A DNA stretch of 64,000 nucleotides from Schlesneria sphaerica (GCF_044336245.1 NZ_CP172346.1:4278001-4342000); one strand, 5' to 3'. Positions 44,472 through 53,938 are shown, counted from the first letter of the stretch. Program-made: numbers and translations. Notes: generated by a model not told the origin, from the sequence alone.

Positions 44472-46472
44472 TTACAGCATCCACCTCAGGCGGACGGTAT
44501 CAATCAGATCGTGTAGCCAGACGTACCCAATCGGATACTTTCCACACAGGATACGAGGCACTGCAGTCATGCCGGAACGGGGTTGCGATACCTGACCTGG
44601 CTCAACGTCGATGGTCACCAGGACGTAGCTGCCATGTTGTTCATCCCACTGAGTCGTTCCCGCGACGTCGCGAATGGCGCCACGGCGTGTCTGGGTGGGG
44701 TCTGAGGGGAGCAGAAAATGGACCGCCAGATTCGGGCCAAGCTGTGATTGTGCCCGTCGAATGTGTCCAAACTCCTTGTCAGCGACGCGCATCTCGATCA
44801 TCCAGGGGCCGTCAGTCTCTCCCACGGTCAGCAGTGCCTGTCCACGTTCCACAGGGCGGGCTGCGAGTGTTGTGGCGACATCCCAGGTAAGAATCCGTCC
44901 GCGGATGGGGCTTCGCAGGGTGAGTGCTTCCTGTTGTCGCTCGATCAGTTCCTTTTGCCGGATCAGTGACTGTTGCCGTTCTTTGAGCTCTTCTTCCTCG
45001 GAGGCAAGCTGGCGGGCCCGGTTGGAAGCGTCGGCGGTGGCCCCTCCCGAAAGCCTCGCGGCGAGGACACCTTTCAAACGCTCGCGTACAACTTCGATTT
45101 CGCCCATCACCCGTGGAAGTTCCAGTGCAAGCTGCGGATCGTGCAAGACAATTAAGGGCTGGTCGGCAGCGACTTCTTCCCCGTGCGATACGAGCAGCTT
45201 TTCAACAATGCCGGAACTGCTGGCGAAGACTTCACGGCGGTTGACAGGAACCAGCTCGGCCGGGCCGGTCACCGTAAACTCGGCCGGATAGAACGTGAGG
45301 AAACCAACTGCTACCAAGAGTGCGAGCAGTGCCATGAGGGGACCGGGGCGTCGCAGCCATTCGGGCAACCGCTGTAATGTCCGCAGCGTCCTCGCGAAGA
45401 GAATGGACTCTTGCTCCAGTGTTGCGAGCAGCGTCGGTTCAAGCCGGTTCGCCAAGTGTTCTCCGCGTGACTGCCACGTTGCAGAATCTGCCACATTGTC
45501 AAACTGTTCGACAACCAGAATCGCGTCGGGCCGATAACGGGAAGAGGGGGAGGGCGAGTTCACTGAGGCTTCTGTGCGGGAACTCGGGCCGGGGATCGGG
45601 ATCAGCCCGACGGAGTGTGCTCCTGTCAGCTTCGCGTGCTGAGCGAGTGCGTCAGGCGTGTTGGCGTCGGCGGATGCCAGGTGAAACCAAATGGCATGGC
45701 CATTTCGGGCTGCGATGGATGCTACGGCTTCCAGTGAGTGAACCGTGTTGGCCCGGGGTTCGATTCGGTCGGCTCCAGAAACGGCGACGGCGATATACCG
45801 TGAGCCCCGTCGGCGCATCAGCGTCAGCCTGTCACACCCGGCGACAATCCGACCGTCGTTGACGATCGTTGCGGCAAGTGCAGGAAGATCGTGCGACTTC
45901 ATCAGATTCAGGTTGAGCTGATCCCACTGCTGCCACTCACTGCGAGCCCGTCTCAATTGCCTCAGTTCAAGCTGAGAAAGAAAGTCTGCGGTGATTTCGG
46001 CAATCGCATGGAGAAACGGTGCCAGATCGGTTGTACGACCGTCCTCGGTTTCCGCTGCGTGAAGCACGTCCAGCACCGCGACGGTCTGTCCCCCATAAAC
46101 GACAGGGCAGCAAGTCCGCACCGCGGTCTGCGTCGTCGTCTCACCGCTGACCGCCGATGCGTGTGTCGAAAGCTGACGCGACTCCGCAGTTTGATTGAGT
46201 TGTGCTTCGTCATCGCTGGAAGGCTTCGTCACAGTCGTCGGTTGGGGGCGTTCCCCAGCGACTTCCCATTGATTCTGTGATGACTTCCTCCAGCATCGAG
46301 TACGCAAGGAGTGCGTCACCTCGGTGAGTCTCGTCAGGACTTCGGCGATGAACTGGCCCCCATCGATTTCTCCCCGTGCCAGTTCGGCCAGATGATCGAT
46401 GCACTCTTCCATCCGTCGTCGTGTTTCAACGGAGGCGGGGCCAGTTGAGGAAGGGGGGGCATGCTTGGACAT
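44472..46472 (-). CDS. GAF-domain HlyD-type membrane fusion/adaptor protein
   Basis: A 666-aa protein. The cytoplasmic N-terminal half holds one or two GAF-like regions (about 20-185 and 200-365; VRTCCPVVYGGQTVAVLDVL, AILVVEQFDNVADS). A transmembrane helix lies at about 394-414 (GPLMALLALLVAVGFLTFY). It is followed by a biotinyl/lipoyl-like strand region (GIVEKLLVSHGEEVAADQPL), a coiled coil (about 490-540, ASEEEELKERQQSLIRQ) and the second half-lipoyl (LRSPIRGRILTWDVATTLAA) typical of HlyD/MFP adaptors. The usual partner (ABC or RND transporter, or M50-type protein) is not next to it. It precedes the ammonia-lyase gene by 108 bases on the same strand. Confidence 0.75.
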   Translation of the reverse strand: MSKHAPPSSTGPASVETRRRMEECIDHLAELARGEIDGGQFIAEVLTRLTEVTHSLRTRCWRKSSQNQWEVAGERPQPTTVTKPSSDDEAQLNQTAESRQLSTHASAVSGETTTQTAVRTCCPVVYGGQTVAVLDVLHAAETEDGRTTDLAPFLHAIAEITADFLSQLELRQLRRARSEWQQWDQLNLNLMKSHDLPALAATIVNDGRIVAGCDRLTLMRRRGSRYIAVAVSGADRIEPRANTVHSLEAVASIAARNGHAIWFHLASADANTPDALAQHAKLTGAHSVGLIPIPGPSSRTEASVNSPSPSSRYRPDAILVVEQFDNVADSATWQSRGEHLANRLEPTLLATLEQESILFARTLRTLQRLPEWLRRPGPLMALLALLVAVGFLTFYPAEFTVTGPAELVPVNRREVFASSSGIVEKLLVSHGEEVAADQPLIVLHDPQLALELPRVMGEIEVVRERLKGVLAARLSGGATADASNRARQLASEEEELKERQQSLIRQKELIERQQEALTLRSPIRGRILTWDVATTLAARPVERGQALLTVGETDGPWMIEMRVADKEFGHIRRAQSQLGPNLAVHFLLPSDPTQTRRGAIRDVAGTTQWDEQHGSYVLVTIDVEPGQVSQPRSGMTAVPRILCGKYPIGYVWLHDLIDTVRLRWML

Positions 46473-46699
46473 GCGATCTGTATACCCATTTTCAGGCTGA
46501 TTCCCATAGTAAACCGTGCCGAGCAGTGAAGAGAGACGAGAGAATTGCTCATCGCGGCGGCATGCTTTAACTTACTTGAGTGAGCAACTCTTTTGAAAAC
46601 CGCCGGGACGAAGCTTCTACCGAGGTGTCATCACAAGAAAGTCCTCTCACGACATCAGACGATGTCTTACAAGCACATCTCAACGGAAAACGGAACGGC

Positions 46700-47260
46700 A
46701 TGGACTTCACAACAAAATGGAACGCGGGGCTGAGCTACGACGAGTTCCTGAAAAAATATGCCTCGCCGGACCAACTACGGCGCTGGAATGCGACCTTTCA
46801 GGAGATCAAGCTGACGCCTGCGCAGGTGAGCCTGCTGCAAGGGTTCCAGCGGGACATGTGTGTCGCTGTCGTGTCAGGGGCCTGGTGTGGTGATTGCGTC
46901 CAGCAGTGCCCCATTTTCGAGGCCTTCGCTCAGCAGACAGGACGATTGAAGATTCGCTATTTCGATCGTGATGACCACAGCGATCTCGCCGACGAGCTGT
47001 CCATTTGTGGCGGTCGTCGGGTTCCTTCGGTCCTGTTCATGTCCGAAGATGGAGCACCGTGCGGTCGCTATGGCGATCGGACCCTGGCCAAGTACCGTGA
47101 TGCCGCTTCATCCCTGACAGGCGCGGCGTGCCCAACCGGCCTGGTTGCTGTGGAATCGAATCTTCAGGCCGCCGTGATTCAGGAATGGCTCGAGCAATTT
47201 GAACGTGTGCAGTTGATGCTCCGACTTTCACCTCGGCTTCGTCAGAAACATGGTGATTGA
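46700..47260 (+). CDS. Thioredoxin-family protein (WCGDC)
   Basis: A 186-aa protein. A helical N-terminus (TTKWNAGLSYDEFLKKYASP) is followed by a thioredoxin fold with the active site AVVSGAWCGDCVQQCPIFEA and a cis-Pro region GGRRVPSVLFMSEDG. The C-G-D-C motif differs from the CGPC of thioredoxin and is seen in the Thioredoxin_9-type family. No signal peptide is seen, so it is cytosolic. I start at ATG 46700 because of the nearby GGAAAACGG and the domain start; the frame is open from a GTG at 46580. Its stop overlaps the next gene by 11 bases, which indicates coupling. Confidence 0.85.
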   Translation: MDFTTKWNAGLSYDEFLKKYASPDQLRRWNATFQEIKLTPAQVSLLQGFQRDMCVAVVSGAWCGDCVQQCPIFEAFAQQTGRLKIRYFDRDDHSDLADELSICGGRRVPSVLFMSEDGAPCGRYGDRTLAKYRDAASSLTGAACPTGLVAVESNLQAAVIQEWLEQFERVQLMLRLSPRLRQKHGD

Positions 47261-48041
47261 TCACCCGGTATCGCTCACACCCAAAACGGTTCTCGTTCTG
47301 GGGCAGTCCGACCGACACGAGTTCCAGCCGCTGCTGCGCTGGCTCACCGAGTCGATCGGCAGGACTTGTCGGTTCATGATCCAGACGGATGTAGCTGCAG
47401 CGAGAACCGTTTTTGACCACGATCAGTTTCCCGATCTGATCGTCGTGCTGCAAAGCTGGCCGGAAGAATTTTCGCGCGCGGATGTGCATGACCTCTTCGC
47501 ATTCGCACCCTTGGCACGCATTGTGGTGTGTTGCGGAGCGTGGTGCGAATCGGATGGTCGGAATCATTCGATCTGGCCTCTTTCCGTCCGTATTCCCCTT
47601 TGGGGGGCGGTTTCACGAATCCGCCGAGAATGGCAACTGATTGAGTCCTCGGGGGAAGTCGATCCGCTTCCCTGGTCGGCTTCGCGAGAAGAAATCTTTG
47701 CCGCAGACCATCCTCCATTCCTGAACGCGTCCGAACCGCAAAGGATTCTGATCGATTCACCCGATCCGTGGTACGTGCAGTACCTGATTGAACGACTCCG
47801 AGATGGCAACCAGATTGTCGACACGGATCAACCGTCAATGGTTTTATTCGATGTCGATCCATGGGGGGCAGTCCGTACCGCAGCTCTTACGGAACTGAGA
47901 ACGCGACATCCGCAAGCAGAGTTCATCGCTCTGGCAAACCTGATTCAGCCTCCCCTCATTGCCGATCTCAATCGCTTTGGCATTTCGAAAGTGGTTCCAA
48001 AACTCTCCACACCCTGGGATGCAGAAGTCACCTCTCAGTAA
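47250..48041 (+). CDS. Protein with two receiver-like halves, unknown function
   Basis: A 263-aa protein with no recognised family. Each half can be read as a degenerate receiver-like fold. The first runs from TVLVLGQSDRHEFQPLLRWL through PDLIVVLQSWP and RIVVCCGAWCES. The second runs from RILIDSPDPWYVQYLIERLR through PSMVLFDVDPWG and ends with FGISKVVPKLS, where the Asp and Lys could match the phosphoacceptor and beta5 lysine. It overlaps the thioredoxin gene by 11 bases. The segment WCESDGRNHSIWPLSVRIPL is the sort of stretch I would use to seek homologues. The receiver reading is inference. Confidence 0.6.
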   Translation: MVIDHPVSLTPKTVLVLGQSDRHEFQPLLRWLTESIGRTCRFMIQTDVAAARTVFDHDQFPDLIVVLQSWPEEFSRADVHDLFAFAPLARIVVCCGAWCESDGRNHSIWPLSVRIPLWGAVSRIRREWQLIESSGEVDPLPWSASREEIFAADHPPFLNASEPQRILIDSPDPWYVQYLIERLRDGNQIVDTDQPSMVLFDVDPWGAVRTAALTELRTRHPQAEFIALANLIQPPLIADLNRFGISKVVPKLSTPWDAEVTSQ

Positions 48042-48109
48042 CTTGCCACAGCAGTGTCGGTGCGCAGCTCAGCCACCGCCCCACTGACCGTTCATACTGC
48101 ACGACGTGT

Positions 48110-48127
48110 CCGTCGTGATAACCGGGT
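48110..48127. terminator. Small hairpin between convergent genes
   Basis: CACGAC (48110-48115) and GTCGTG (48122-48127) form a 6-bp stem in the 145-base gap between the receiver-like gene and the SDR gene. No T-run follows, so this is a weak terminator candidate. Confidence 0.25.
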
Positions 48128-48186
48128 GCGGCCAGTATTCGACCGAATGTCCATTGAAGCGGGGGCCGGTGCAGACGATCGAATAC

Positions 48187-48918
48187 TTAGCCCCGTCCCA
48201 GATAGGCCTGATCACGAGGCAGCACGATTGCCTCCAGAAAATTGACGTCGGCGGGAAGTGTCACCATCGCCAATGCTGCGCGTGCGATGGACTCGGGCTG
48301 CATCATCGGTTCGTCATCGGATTTCAATCCCGACTCGATCCGGCGTTCCACCAGGACGTTTCCGGGGTGCAGGCACGAACAGGTGATGCCATAGGGGCGG
48401 CCGTCCAGTGCGGTGGCCTGTGTTAAACCCCACACGCCGAACTTGGCTGCCGCATAGGGACAACTTCCCTCGCGGGGCCTCTGCGCGCTGATGGAACCAA
48501 TATTCAGGATCCGTCCTGACCGGCGTGGCTTCATCAGGCGAAACGCGGCCCGGCTGCAGAGAAATGTTCCGGTCAGGCAGGAATCGATGACATTGTTCCA
48601 TGCTTCGAGCGACAACTCGTCCAGCGGGCCGCCGTCGAATGCCCCTGCGTTATTGACGAGGATATCGACCCGCCCGAATCGCTCAGTCACGGCGGCGAAA
48701 AGTTGTTCGACCTGACTTTCCTGAGAGACGTCGCAGACGCGTGCGAGTACGTCAGCTCCCGTCGCCTGCAATTCGGTGGCGGTCTGTTGCAGCGAATCAC
48801 CATTGCGGGCGCACAGTGCCACGGATGCGCCCTGAGCCGCGAAGGCGGATGCAATCGCCTTTCCGATTCCCCGGTTGGCCCCGGTGATAACCGCGACCTG
48901 ATTTTCCAGCAGTTTCAT
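48187..48918 (-). CDS. Short-chain dehydrogenase/reductase
   Basis: A 243-aa classical SDR. The cofactor motif is VAVITGANRGIGKAIASAF, the strand motif is ILVNNAGAFDGG, and the catalytic Ser is in LNIGSISAQRPREG with Tyr-x-x-x-Lys as CPYAAAKFG. An Arg-x-x-x region (CARNGDSLQQTA) suggests NADP(H) use. The substrate cannot be told. The family includes FabG-like and sugar/steroid reductases; no neighbour points to one pathway. Confidence 0.93.
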   Translation of the reverse strand: MKLLENQVAVITGANRGIGKAIASAFAAQGASVALCARNGDSLQQTATELQATGADVLARVCDVSQESQVEQLFAAVTERFGRVDILVNNAGAFDGGPLDELSLEAWNNVIDSCLTGTFLCSRAAFRLMKPRRSGRILNIGSISAQRPREGSCPYAAAKFGVWGLTQATALDGRPYGITCSCLHPGNVLVERRIESGLKSDDEPMMQPESIARAALAMVTLPADVNFLEAIVLPRDQAYLGRG

Positions 48919-49147
48919 GGATCATTCCAGCAAGAGGCGTCACAAATGGGAGGGCAGCACACGGCCAGAGGGACTGACCGATCGATTACCGGTCCCGTCT
49001 CTGATGAAAATCGACTGATGGGTGGGATTGCATCAGGAAATGTCGCTCGGCGTCAAGTACACTGCCAGCTCGGTGCATGGGACGGGATGCCCCGATGTGA
49101 TTCTTGCTTGGCTCGGTCGTTTCACAAAAACTTGCTGGATCGGCACT

Positions 49148-50113
49148 ATGTCGGAAACGCCTCCTGCTCGCGCACAAACCGAATCGCTCAGCCTGGCGGA
49201 AATGCTGCGCATTATGGATGTCGCAACCGAAATGCGTTCGCGGCGTGAGACCGTCGAGAAAGAGTTCGCGATCGACGACACGAAACGAATCCTGCGCGAG
49301 AAACTGCTTCAGACGACGGCGATCACAGGTGAACGTGTGACCGAAGCCGAAGTTGATGCGGCAATCGAGTCCTACTTCCGCACGCTCTATACGTTCCAGG
49401 AACCGTCGAGTGGCCTCGCTGTGACGCTGGCCCGGTTCTACGTCCGCCGTGGACATGTGATGATCGTTGGGTTGCTGGCCGTCGTTCTACTCGTGACGGG
49501 GTGGTTGGCCATGCGGATCGCCTCCGATCGATTCTCGCCAGCAGCGCGACTGACGCGTCAGGTCAGTCGGCTCAATACCTCCGTCTCCGCGAACCTGGTT
49601 CGAGCCCAGGCATTGGCTCGTGAACCCGAGGTTCAGGAAGAGCTCAAACAATGGCAGCAGGAATTGGCTGTGGCGCGAGACCAGCAGGATGTGCAGACGC
49701 TCGACACCTTGGGCAAGAAGCTCTCGGAATTGATCAGCGAATTGAATGAAGCATACGAGGTACGGATACTCGCGGATCCCAAGGCGAAGAGTGGATTTGA
49801 CCGCTACTTTGAAGAGGCTGACAATCGGCCAACCGCGTATTACGTGATCGTCTACGCACAAAATGAACAGGGGCAAAGCATCCGGCGGAAAATCGAGAAC
49901 GCAGAAACCCGGCAAACTTCCGTCGTCGAGCGGTGGGCTGAACAGGTTCCCAAGGACGTCTATGAACGGCTTAAAGAGGACAAAAAGGCAGACGGCGTGC
50001 TCAGCGAAACCTTGTTCTCGGTAAAGAAACGAGGCTATCGCAAAGAAGATGTGCAGCTACGGGGGGCCGGTGGTCAGCCGATCGAGCGGAAGGCCCAGAT
50101 TACCGATTGGTGA
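49148..50113 (+). CDS. Membrane protein with coiled coil, unknown function
   Basis: A 321-aa protein. The cytoplasmic N-terminal part (about 1-92) is helical and charged (MLRIMDVATEMRSRRETVEK). It is followed by one membrane helix (about 98-120, GHVMIVGLLAVVLLVTGWLA) and a predicted coiled coil (about 135-205, AREPEVQEELKQWQQELAVA). A globular C-terminal domain (about 210-321) reads FDRYFEEADNRPTAYYVIVY. It resembles a planctomycete family of unknown function (possibly DUF6384). The ATG at 49148 is chosen over an upstream frame extension. It converges on sthA. Confidence 0.65.
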   Translation: MSETPPARAQTESLSLAEMLRIMDVATEMRSRRETVEKEFAIDDTKRILREKLLQTTAITGERVTEAEVDAAIESYFRTLYTFQEPSSGLAVTLARFYVRRGHVMIVGLLAVVLLVTGWLAMRIASDRFSPAARLTRQVSRLNTSVSANLVRAQALAREPEVQEELKQWQQELAVARDQQDVQTLDTLGKKLSELISELNEAYEVRILADPKAKSGFDRYFEEADNRPTAYYVIVYAQNEQGQSIRRKIENAETRQTSVVERWAEQVPKDVYERLKEDKKADGVLSETLFSVKKRGYRKEDVQLRGAGGQPIERKAQITDW

Positions 50114-50129
50114 CCGGCGGGAGCCCTGT

Positions 50130-50161
50130 GATTTCCGCGTCCCGGACCAGACGCGGAAATC
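50130..50161. terminator. Perfect 12-bp hairpin between convergent genes
   Basis: GATTTCCGCGTC (50130-50141) and GACGCGGAAATC (50150-50161) with an 8-base loop form the strongest stem in the window. It sits between the stop of the coiled-coil gene and the stop of sthA. It lacks T-runs, so it may act as a bidirectional attenuating fold or RNA stabiliser. Confidence 0.5.
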
Positions 50162-50242
50162 GATTGGGAGACCCCGGCGAAATTCGGCTTCTCATCCTTC
50201 GCCAGAGGCCGGTGCGACGAGAGGCGGTTCGAGATTTCGCGT

Positions 50243-51661
50243 TCAGAACAACCTGTTGTATCCGTTCAGAGCTGCGACCCGGTAGGCTTCTGCCATGGTG
50301 GGGTAGTTGAACGTAGTGTTGATGAAGTACATCAGGCTATTGTTCGGCTTGGGCTGAGACATGATCGCCTGGCCGATGTGAATGATTTCCGCGGCGTTCG
50401 CGCCGAAGCAATGGACCCCCAGAACTTCCAGCGATTCGCGGTGGAACAGGATCTTGAGCATCCCGGTGGTCTGCCCCGTGATTTGTGCACGGGCGATACT
50501 CTTGAAATGAGCATGCCCGACTTCATAGGGGACCGACGCCTCCGTTAGCTCTCGCTCCGTCTTCCCTATGGCACTGATTTCCGGGCTGGTGTAGATCCCG
50601 GCGGGGATGTCCAGTGACGGAGCGGGGCCACAAGACTCTTTGCTGCCGGACTCACAAAGCAGGTGGCTGGCGGCAAAGCGTCCCTGATTGTAGGCGGCAC
50701 TGGCGAGGGCAGGGGGGCCGATGACATCACCCACTGCGTAAATATGCGGGACGATGGTTTGCAGATTTCCGTTGACCGGGATGTTCCCTCGCTGATCAGG
50801 GATTATGCCGACTTCTTCGAGGCCAAGGTGATCGGAATTGCCGGTCCGTCCCGCCGCCCAGAGCAGCACGTCTGTCTTGAGCTGCTTTCCAGATTTCAAA
50901 TGCAGGATCACACCATCGTCGCAGGCCTCGACCCGGTCACAAATTTCCCTGTGTCGGACGATGACCCCGCGTTCTCGCAGGTGATAACTGAGTGCATCGA
51001 CGATTTCTTCGTCCAGGAAATCCAGCAGTCGATCACGGTTGTTGATCAGATTGACTTTGATTTCAAGGTTCCGAAACATCGAAGCGTATTCACACCCGAT
51101 GACACCCGCTCCAAAAATGGTGATCGACTTGAAGTGAAGATCGGCCTTCAGGATCGTGTCGCTGTCAAAAATACGAGGGTGATCGAAGTCGACGTCTGCA
51201 GGTCGGTAAGGACGGGCACCGGTCGCAATGACGATGTACTTGCCCCGAACAGTGGCCCGCGATCCATCCTCTTCCACCGCTTCAATGGTATGCGGGTCGA
51301 GAAACCGGGCCTGGCCGCGCACGATGGGAATGTCGTTGCGGTCATAGAATGCGGTCCGCATCTTGACCTGAGCTTCGATCACGGTCTTCGCACGACGCCG
51401 TAATGCGGGCAGCATGAAGTTGGCGGTGACACCATGTTCACGGAACAGGATGTTGTTGTTGACTTCAGTCATCTGAAAGATGGCGAATCGCAGGGCCTTG
51501 CTTGGGATGGTGCCTCGATGCGTACAGTTGCCGCCGACTGAGATTTCTCGCTCGACGACGACCACGCTTCGTCCATTCTTGATCGCTTGCATGGCAGCCC
51601 CTTCGCCGCCCGGCCCGGTTCCGATCACAACGACATCATATTCCTGAATCGACTCGGTCAT
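50243..51661 (-). CDS. sthA: Soluble pyridine nucleotide transhydrogenase
   Basis: A 472-aa flavoprotein. The FAD motif is VVVIGTGPGGEGAAMQAIKN. The redox-disulfide region reads GGNCTHRGTIPSKALRFAIF: as in SthA, the second cysteine of the Cys-x4-Cys pair is replaced. The NAD(P) motif is SITIFGAGVIGCEYASMFRN and the C-terminal dimer interface is VLGVHCFGANAAEIIHIGQA. It transfers hydride between NADPH and NADH in the cytoplasm. This is close to the E. coli enzyme in length and motifs. It lies downstream of the kinase gene on the same strand, 68 bases apart. Confidence 0.93.
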   Translation of the reverse strand: MTESIQEYDVVVIGTGPGGEGAAMQAIKNGRSVVVVEREISVGGNCTHRGTIPSKALRFAIFQMTEVNNNILFREHGVTANFMLPALRRRAKTVIEAQVKMRTAFYDRNDIPIVRGQARFLDPHTIEAVEEDGSRATVRGKYIVIATGARPYRPADVDFDHPRIFDSDTILKADLHFKSITIFGAGVIGCEYASMFRNLEIKVNLINNRDRLLDFLDEEIVDALSYHLRERGVIVRHREICDRVEACDDGVILHLKSGKQLKTDVLLWAAGRTGNSDHLGLEEVGIIPDQRGNIPVNGNLQTIVPHIYAVGDVIGPPALASAAYNQGRFAASHLLCESGSKESCGPAPSLDIPAGIYTSPEISAIGKTERELTEASVPYEVGHAHFKSIARAQITGQTTGMLKILFHRESLEVLGVHCFGANAAEIIHIGQAIMSQPKPNNSLMYFINTTFNYPTMAEAYRVAALNGYNRLF

Positions 51662-51729
51662 TGAGATCCTCTTCTTTTCAATTCTCTCTATTCTCGGAAT
51701 CAGGCCGATGGGCGACCTGGTTCACGCCA

Positions 51730-53202
51730 TCACTTCGCTGCGTCGAGTCGCTTACGAAGGTCGTTCAATGCCCCGCTGATTTCGGGAAACAGTTTTGGTT
51801 GATCCTCGTCGATCTGTGTGACGAGTGTTCTGGCGAGCTGGGTGTCTCCCGTTAACTTGGCGTAAAGCGCCTGTCCCACCAGTCCATTTGCCTTATAGCC
51901 GGATTGTGACGCCAAGTCATTAAAAGTTGTCTGAGCCAGTGCCATGCGGTTGGATTTGAGATAGATCAATCCCAGTGCGGCGTTCGCGCGTGCGATCATC
52001 TCGTCGGAGACACCCGGAAAGGTTTTCAGTGTCACCCAGGCACGCTCGTCGTGTGGATTCGACATGGCCCAGTAGAGCTGCGCATCGGCAGTTTGCATGG
52101 CCTGATTCCTGACGTCACCCGTTGATTCGACCAGCAGCAGATCCGGGGTGCGCATGCTCCATCCCACGCCACTGGAGATCGCCATGGCAATCAGGCACAA
52201 GAATGTCAGCCAGCCGAGTTGCTTTCGAATCGGTCTGTCAAAGATCAACGGGGGTTTGGACGGAGATTTCAGGGCGACGGTCGGTTCTTCTCGCCCCGAG
52301 AGCTGGCGGATAATTTGCTTCAGCTCATTCACCACCAGCCGGAACGAGGGGGGCCGGTCTTCTTTCTTTTTGCTGATCAGCTTTTCGATCAGTTCCTGCA
52401 GTTGAAAAGGCAAGTCTGCACGGGTGGCTGAAAGTGAAGGAGCCTTGTCATTCAAGTGCTTCATTGCCACTGAGATCGCTGTTTCGCCACGGAAGGGGGG
52501 CTTTCCGACCAGCATGTGCCAGGCCATGATGCCAAAAGAATAGATGTCGCTGCGTGAATCCAACGGTTGGCCATTGACCTGTTCGGGACTCATGTAAAGC
52601 GGTGTTCCCAGCGTCATTCCCGGTTGGGTGAGCGAAAGACGTTCGCCTTGTAGAGTGAGTTGTGCCAGGCCGAAGTCCGCGACTTTTGCCTCAAGCTTGC
52701 TCGTCAGCAGGATATTTTCCGGCTTGATGTCGCGATGAACGATTCCATTTTCGCTGGCCACGAGCAGGGCGGATGCGACTTGCCGCAGAATGTGCAGAGC
52801 GACCTTCGTCTCCATGGCCCCCTTGCGATTGATATAGTCTTTCAGTGTGCGACCCTGAACGTACTCCTGCGCGATGAAGTTGACTCCTTGATCCTCACCC
52901 ACCATGTAAACCTGGACGATGTTGGGGTGGTTGAGCGTTCCTGCTGCCGCCGCTTCGTGCCGAAATCGCTGAACGTATCGCTCGTCCGTGACAAACTCGG
53001 GGAGCAATATCTTGACGGCCACCTGCCGACGAAGGGACGTCTGTTCTGCCAGATAGACCTCTGCCATTCCCCCTTTGCCAAGCTTTCTGAGCAGTTTGAA
53101 TTCACCCAGTTGGCGGGGAAGAACGCTCGACGAATCCGATGATGGCGCATTCTCGTTCGCGTCAGCAGGGTGTGAAACCTCATCATGTTCAGGTTCGGCC
53201 AT
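51730..53202 (-). CDS. Transmembrane Ser/Thr protein kinase with helical extracytoplasmic domain
   Basis: A 490-aa protein. The kinase domain spans about 35-300: Gly loop LGKGGMAEVYLAEQ, Lys in RRQVAVKIL, catalytic loop IVHRDIKPENILL, DFG in KVADFGLAQL and activation segment GTPLYMSPEQVNGQPLDSRS. One transmembrane helix lies at about 333-352 (LGWLTFLCLIAMAISSGVGW). The C-terminal region (about 360-490) is helical and TPR-like. Kinases of this PknB-like type are numerous in planctomycetes. The ATG at 53202 matches the domain start; the frame is open 92 codons upstream without protein character. Confidence 0.93.
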   Translation of the reverse strand: MAEPEHDEVSHPADANENAPSSDSSSVLPRQLGEFKLLRKLGKGGMAEVYLAEQTSLRRQVAVKILLPEFVTDERYVQRFRHEAAAAGTLNHPNIVQVYMVGEDQGVNFIAQEYVQGRTLKDYINRKGAMETKVALHILRQVASALLVASENGIVHRDIKPENILLTSKLEAKVADFGLAQLTLQGERLSLTQPGMTLGTPLYMSPEQVNGQPLDSRSDIYSFGIMAWHMLVGKPPFRGETAISVAMKHLNDKAPSLSATRADLPFQLQELIEKLISKKKEDRPPSFRLVVNELKQIIRQLSGREEPTVALKSPSKPPLIFDRPIRKQLGWLTFLCLIAMAISSGVGWSMRTPDLLLVESTGDVRNQAMQTADAQLYWAMSNPHDERAWVTLKTFPGVSDEMIARANAALGLIYLKSNRMALAQTTFNDLASQSGYKANGLVGQALYAKLTGDTQLARTLVTQIDEDQPKLFPEISGALNDLRKRLDAAK

Positions 53203-53491
53203 GGTCAATGACTTCCGTTGAGTGAAGCACCCGAGGTGGCGACGCCCGTTGGGCCGCCGGGGAGCCAACGCCCCTGTTGCCCTTGTCTCCGGTCCAAACA
53301 GGGCATGAGAGATTTTCCGTCGGCGGGACCTCCCTTGGATTGTGGCCAATCTTTCGGAATTGCACCATACGAACAGCGGCGTAGCGACACCTGTAGAGGA
53401 CGTTCCGCCCTTCTCAAGTGTATCAGAGCCGTCCACAGGCGTCTTCCTTGACTCTCTGGAAGAATGCCGTGAACACACCGCCTTGCGGAAC

Positions 53492-53938
53492 TTAGATCCC
53501 GATCAGATTGCGGACCGCCGTGAAGGGCCATCCGGCCCAGATTCCCAGGCCAATGACGGTGAGATGAACGAAAACGGTCAGCCAGAAGATCACGCGGAAA
53601 CTGACTTTCAGCGTCTTATGACGGAATAATTGTTGAGCCAGATGGGCGCCGGGCCAACCACCGAGGATGCTGAGCAGGTGCAGAGTGTTTTCCGAAACGC
53701 GTGGCAGGTTTTTGATAGACCTTCGCTTATCAATTCCATACAGCACGAACGCGGCCACGCTGCAGGCGACTGTCAGCAAGAGGTAGATGGCCACGAACGG
53801 GGTGACCTTTGCTCCTTCGCGAGCCAGGGCCAATACCAGCAGAATCGACGTCCCTGCCAGCCACAAGATCACGGCGGTCGTGAACCAGCGTTGGATCCAG
53901 GCGAAAGGGTTCAGTCGAGCTAGCCACGATCGTGCCAA
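53492..53938 (-). CDS. DUF1294 membrane protein
   Basis: A 148-aa membrane protein with about four helices (TTAVILWLAGTSILLVLALA, PFVAIYLLLTVACSVAAFVL and two more). It carries the DUF1294 signature YGIDKRRSIKNLPRVSENTL, LLSILGGWPGAHLAQQLFRH and KTLKVSFRVIFW. The function of this domain is unknown; it is sometimes fused to a cold-shock domain, which is absent here. I prefer the TTG at 53938, since AAGGAA lies about 7 bases upstream; a GTG at 53965 is the alternative. Confidence 0.85.
   Translation of the reverse strand: MARSWLARLNPFAWIQRWFTTAVILWLAGTSILLVLALAREGAKVTPFVAIYLLLTVACSVAAFVLYGIDKRRSIKNLPRVSENTLHLLSILGGWPGAHLAQQLFRHKTLKVSFRVIFWLTVFVHLTVIGLGIWAGWPFTAVRNLIGI

Noticed and set aside
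47037..47567. Minus-strand frame across the thioredoxin/receiver-like junction
   Set aside because: Overlaps two well-supported genes and lacks protein character.
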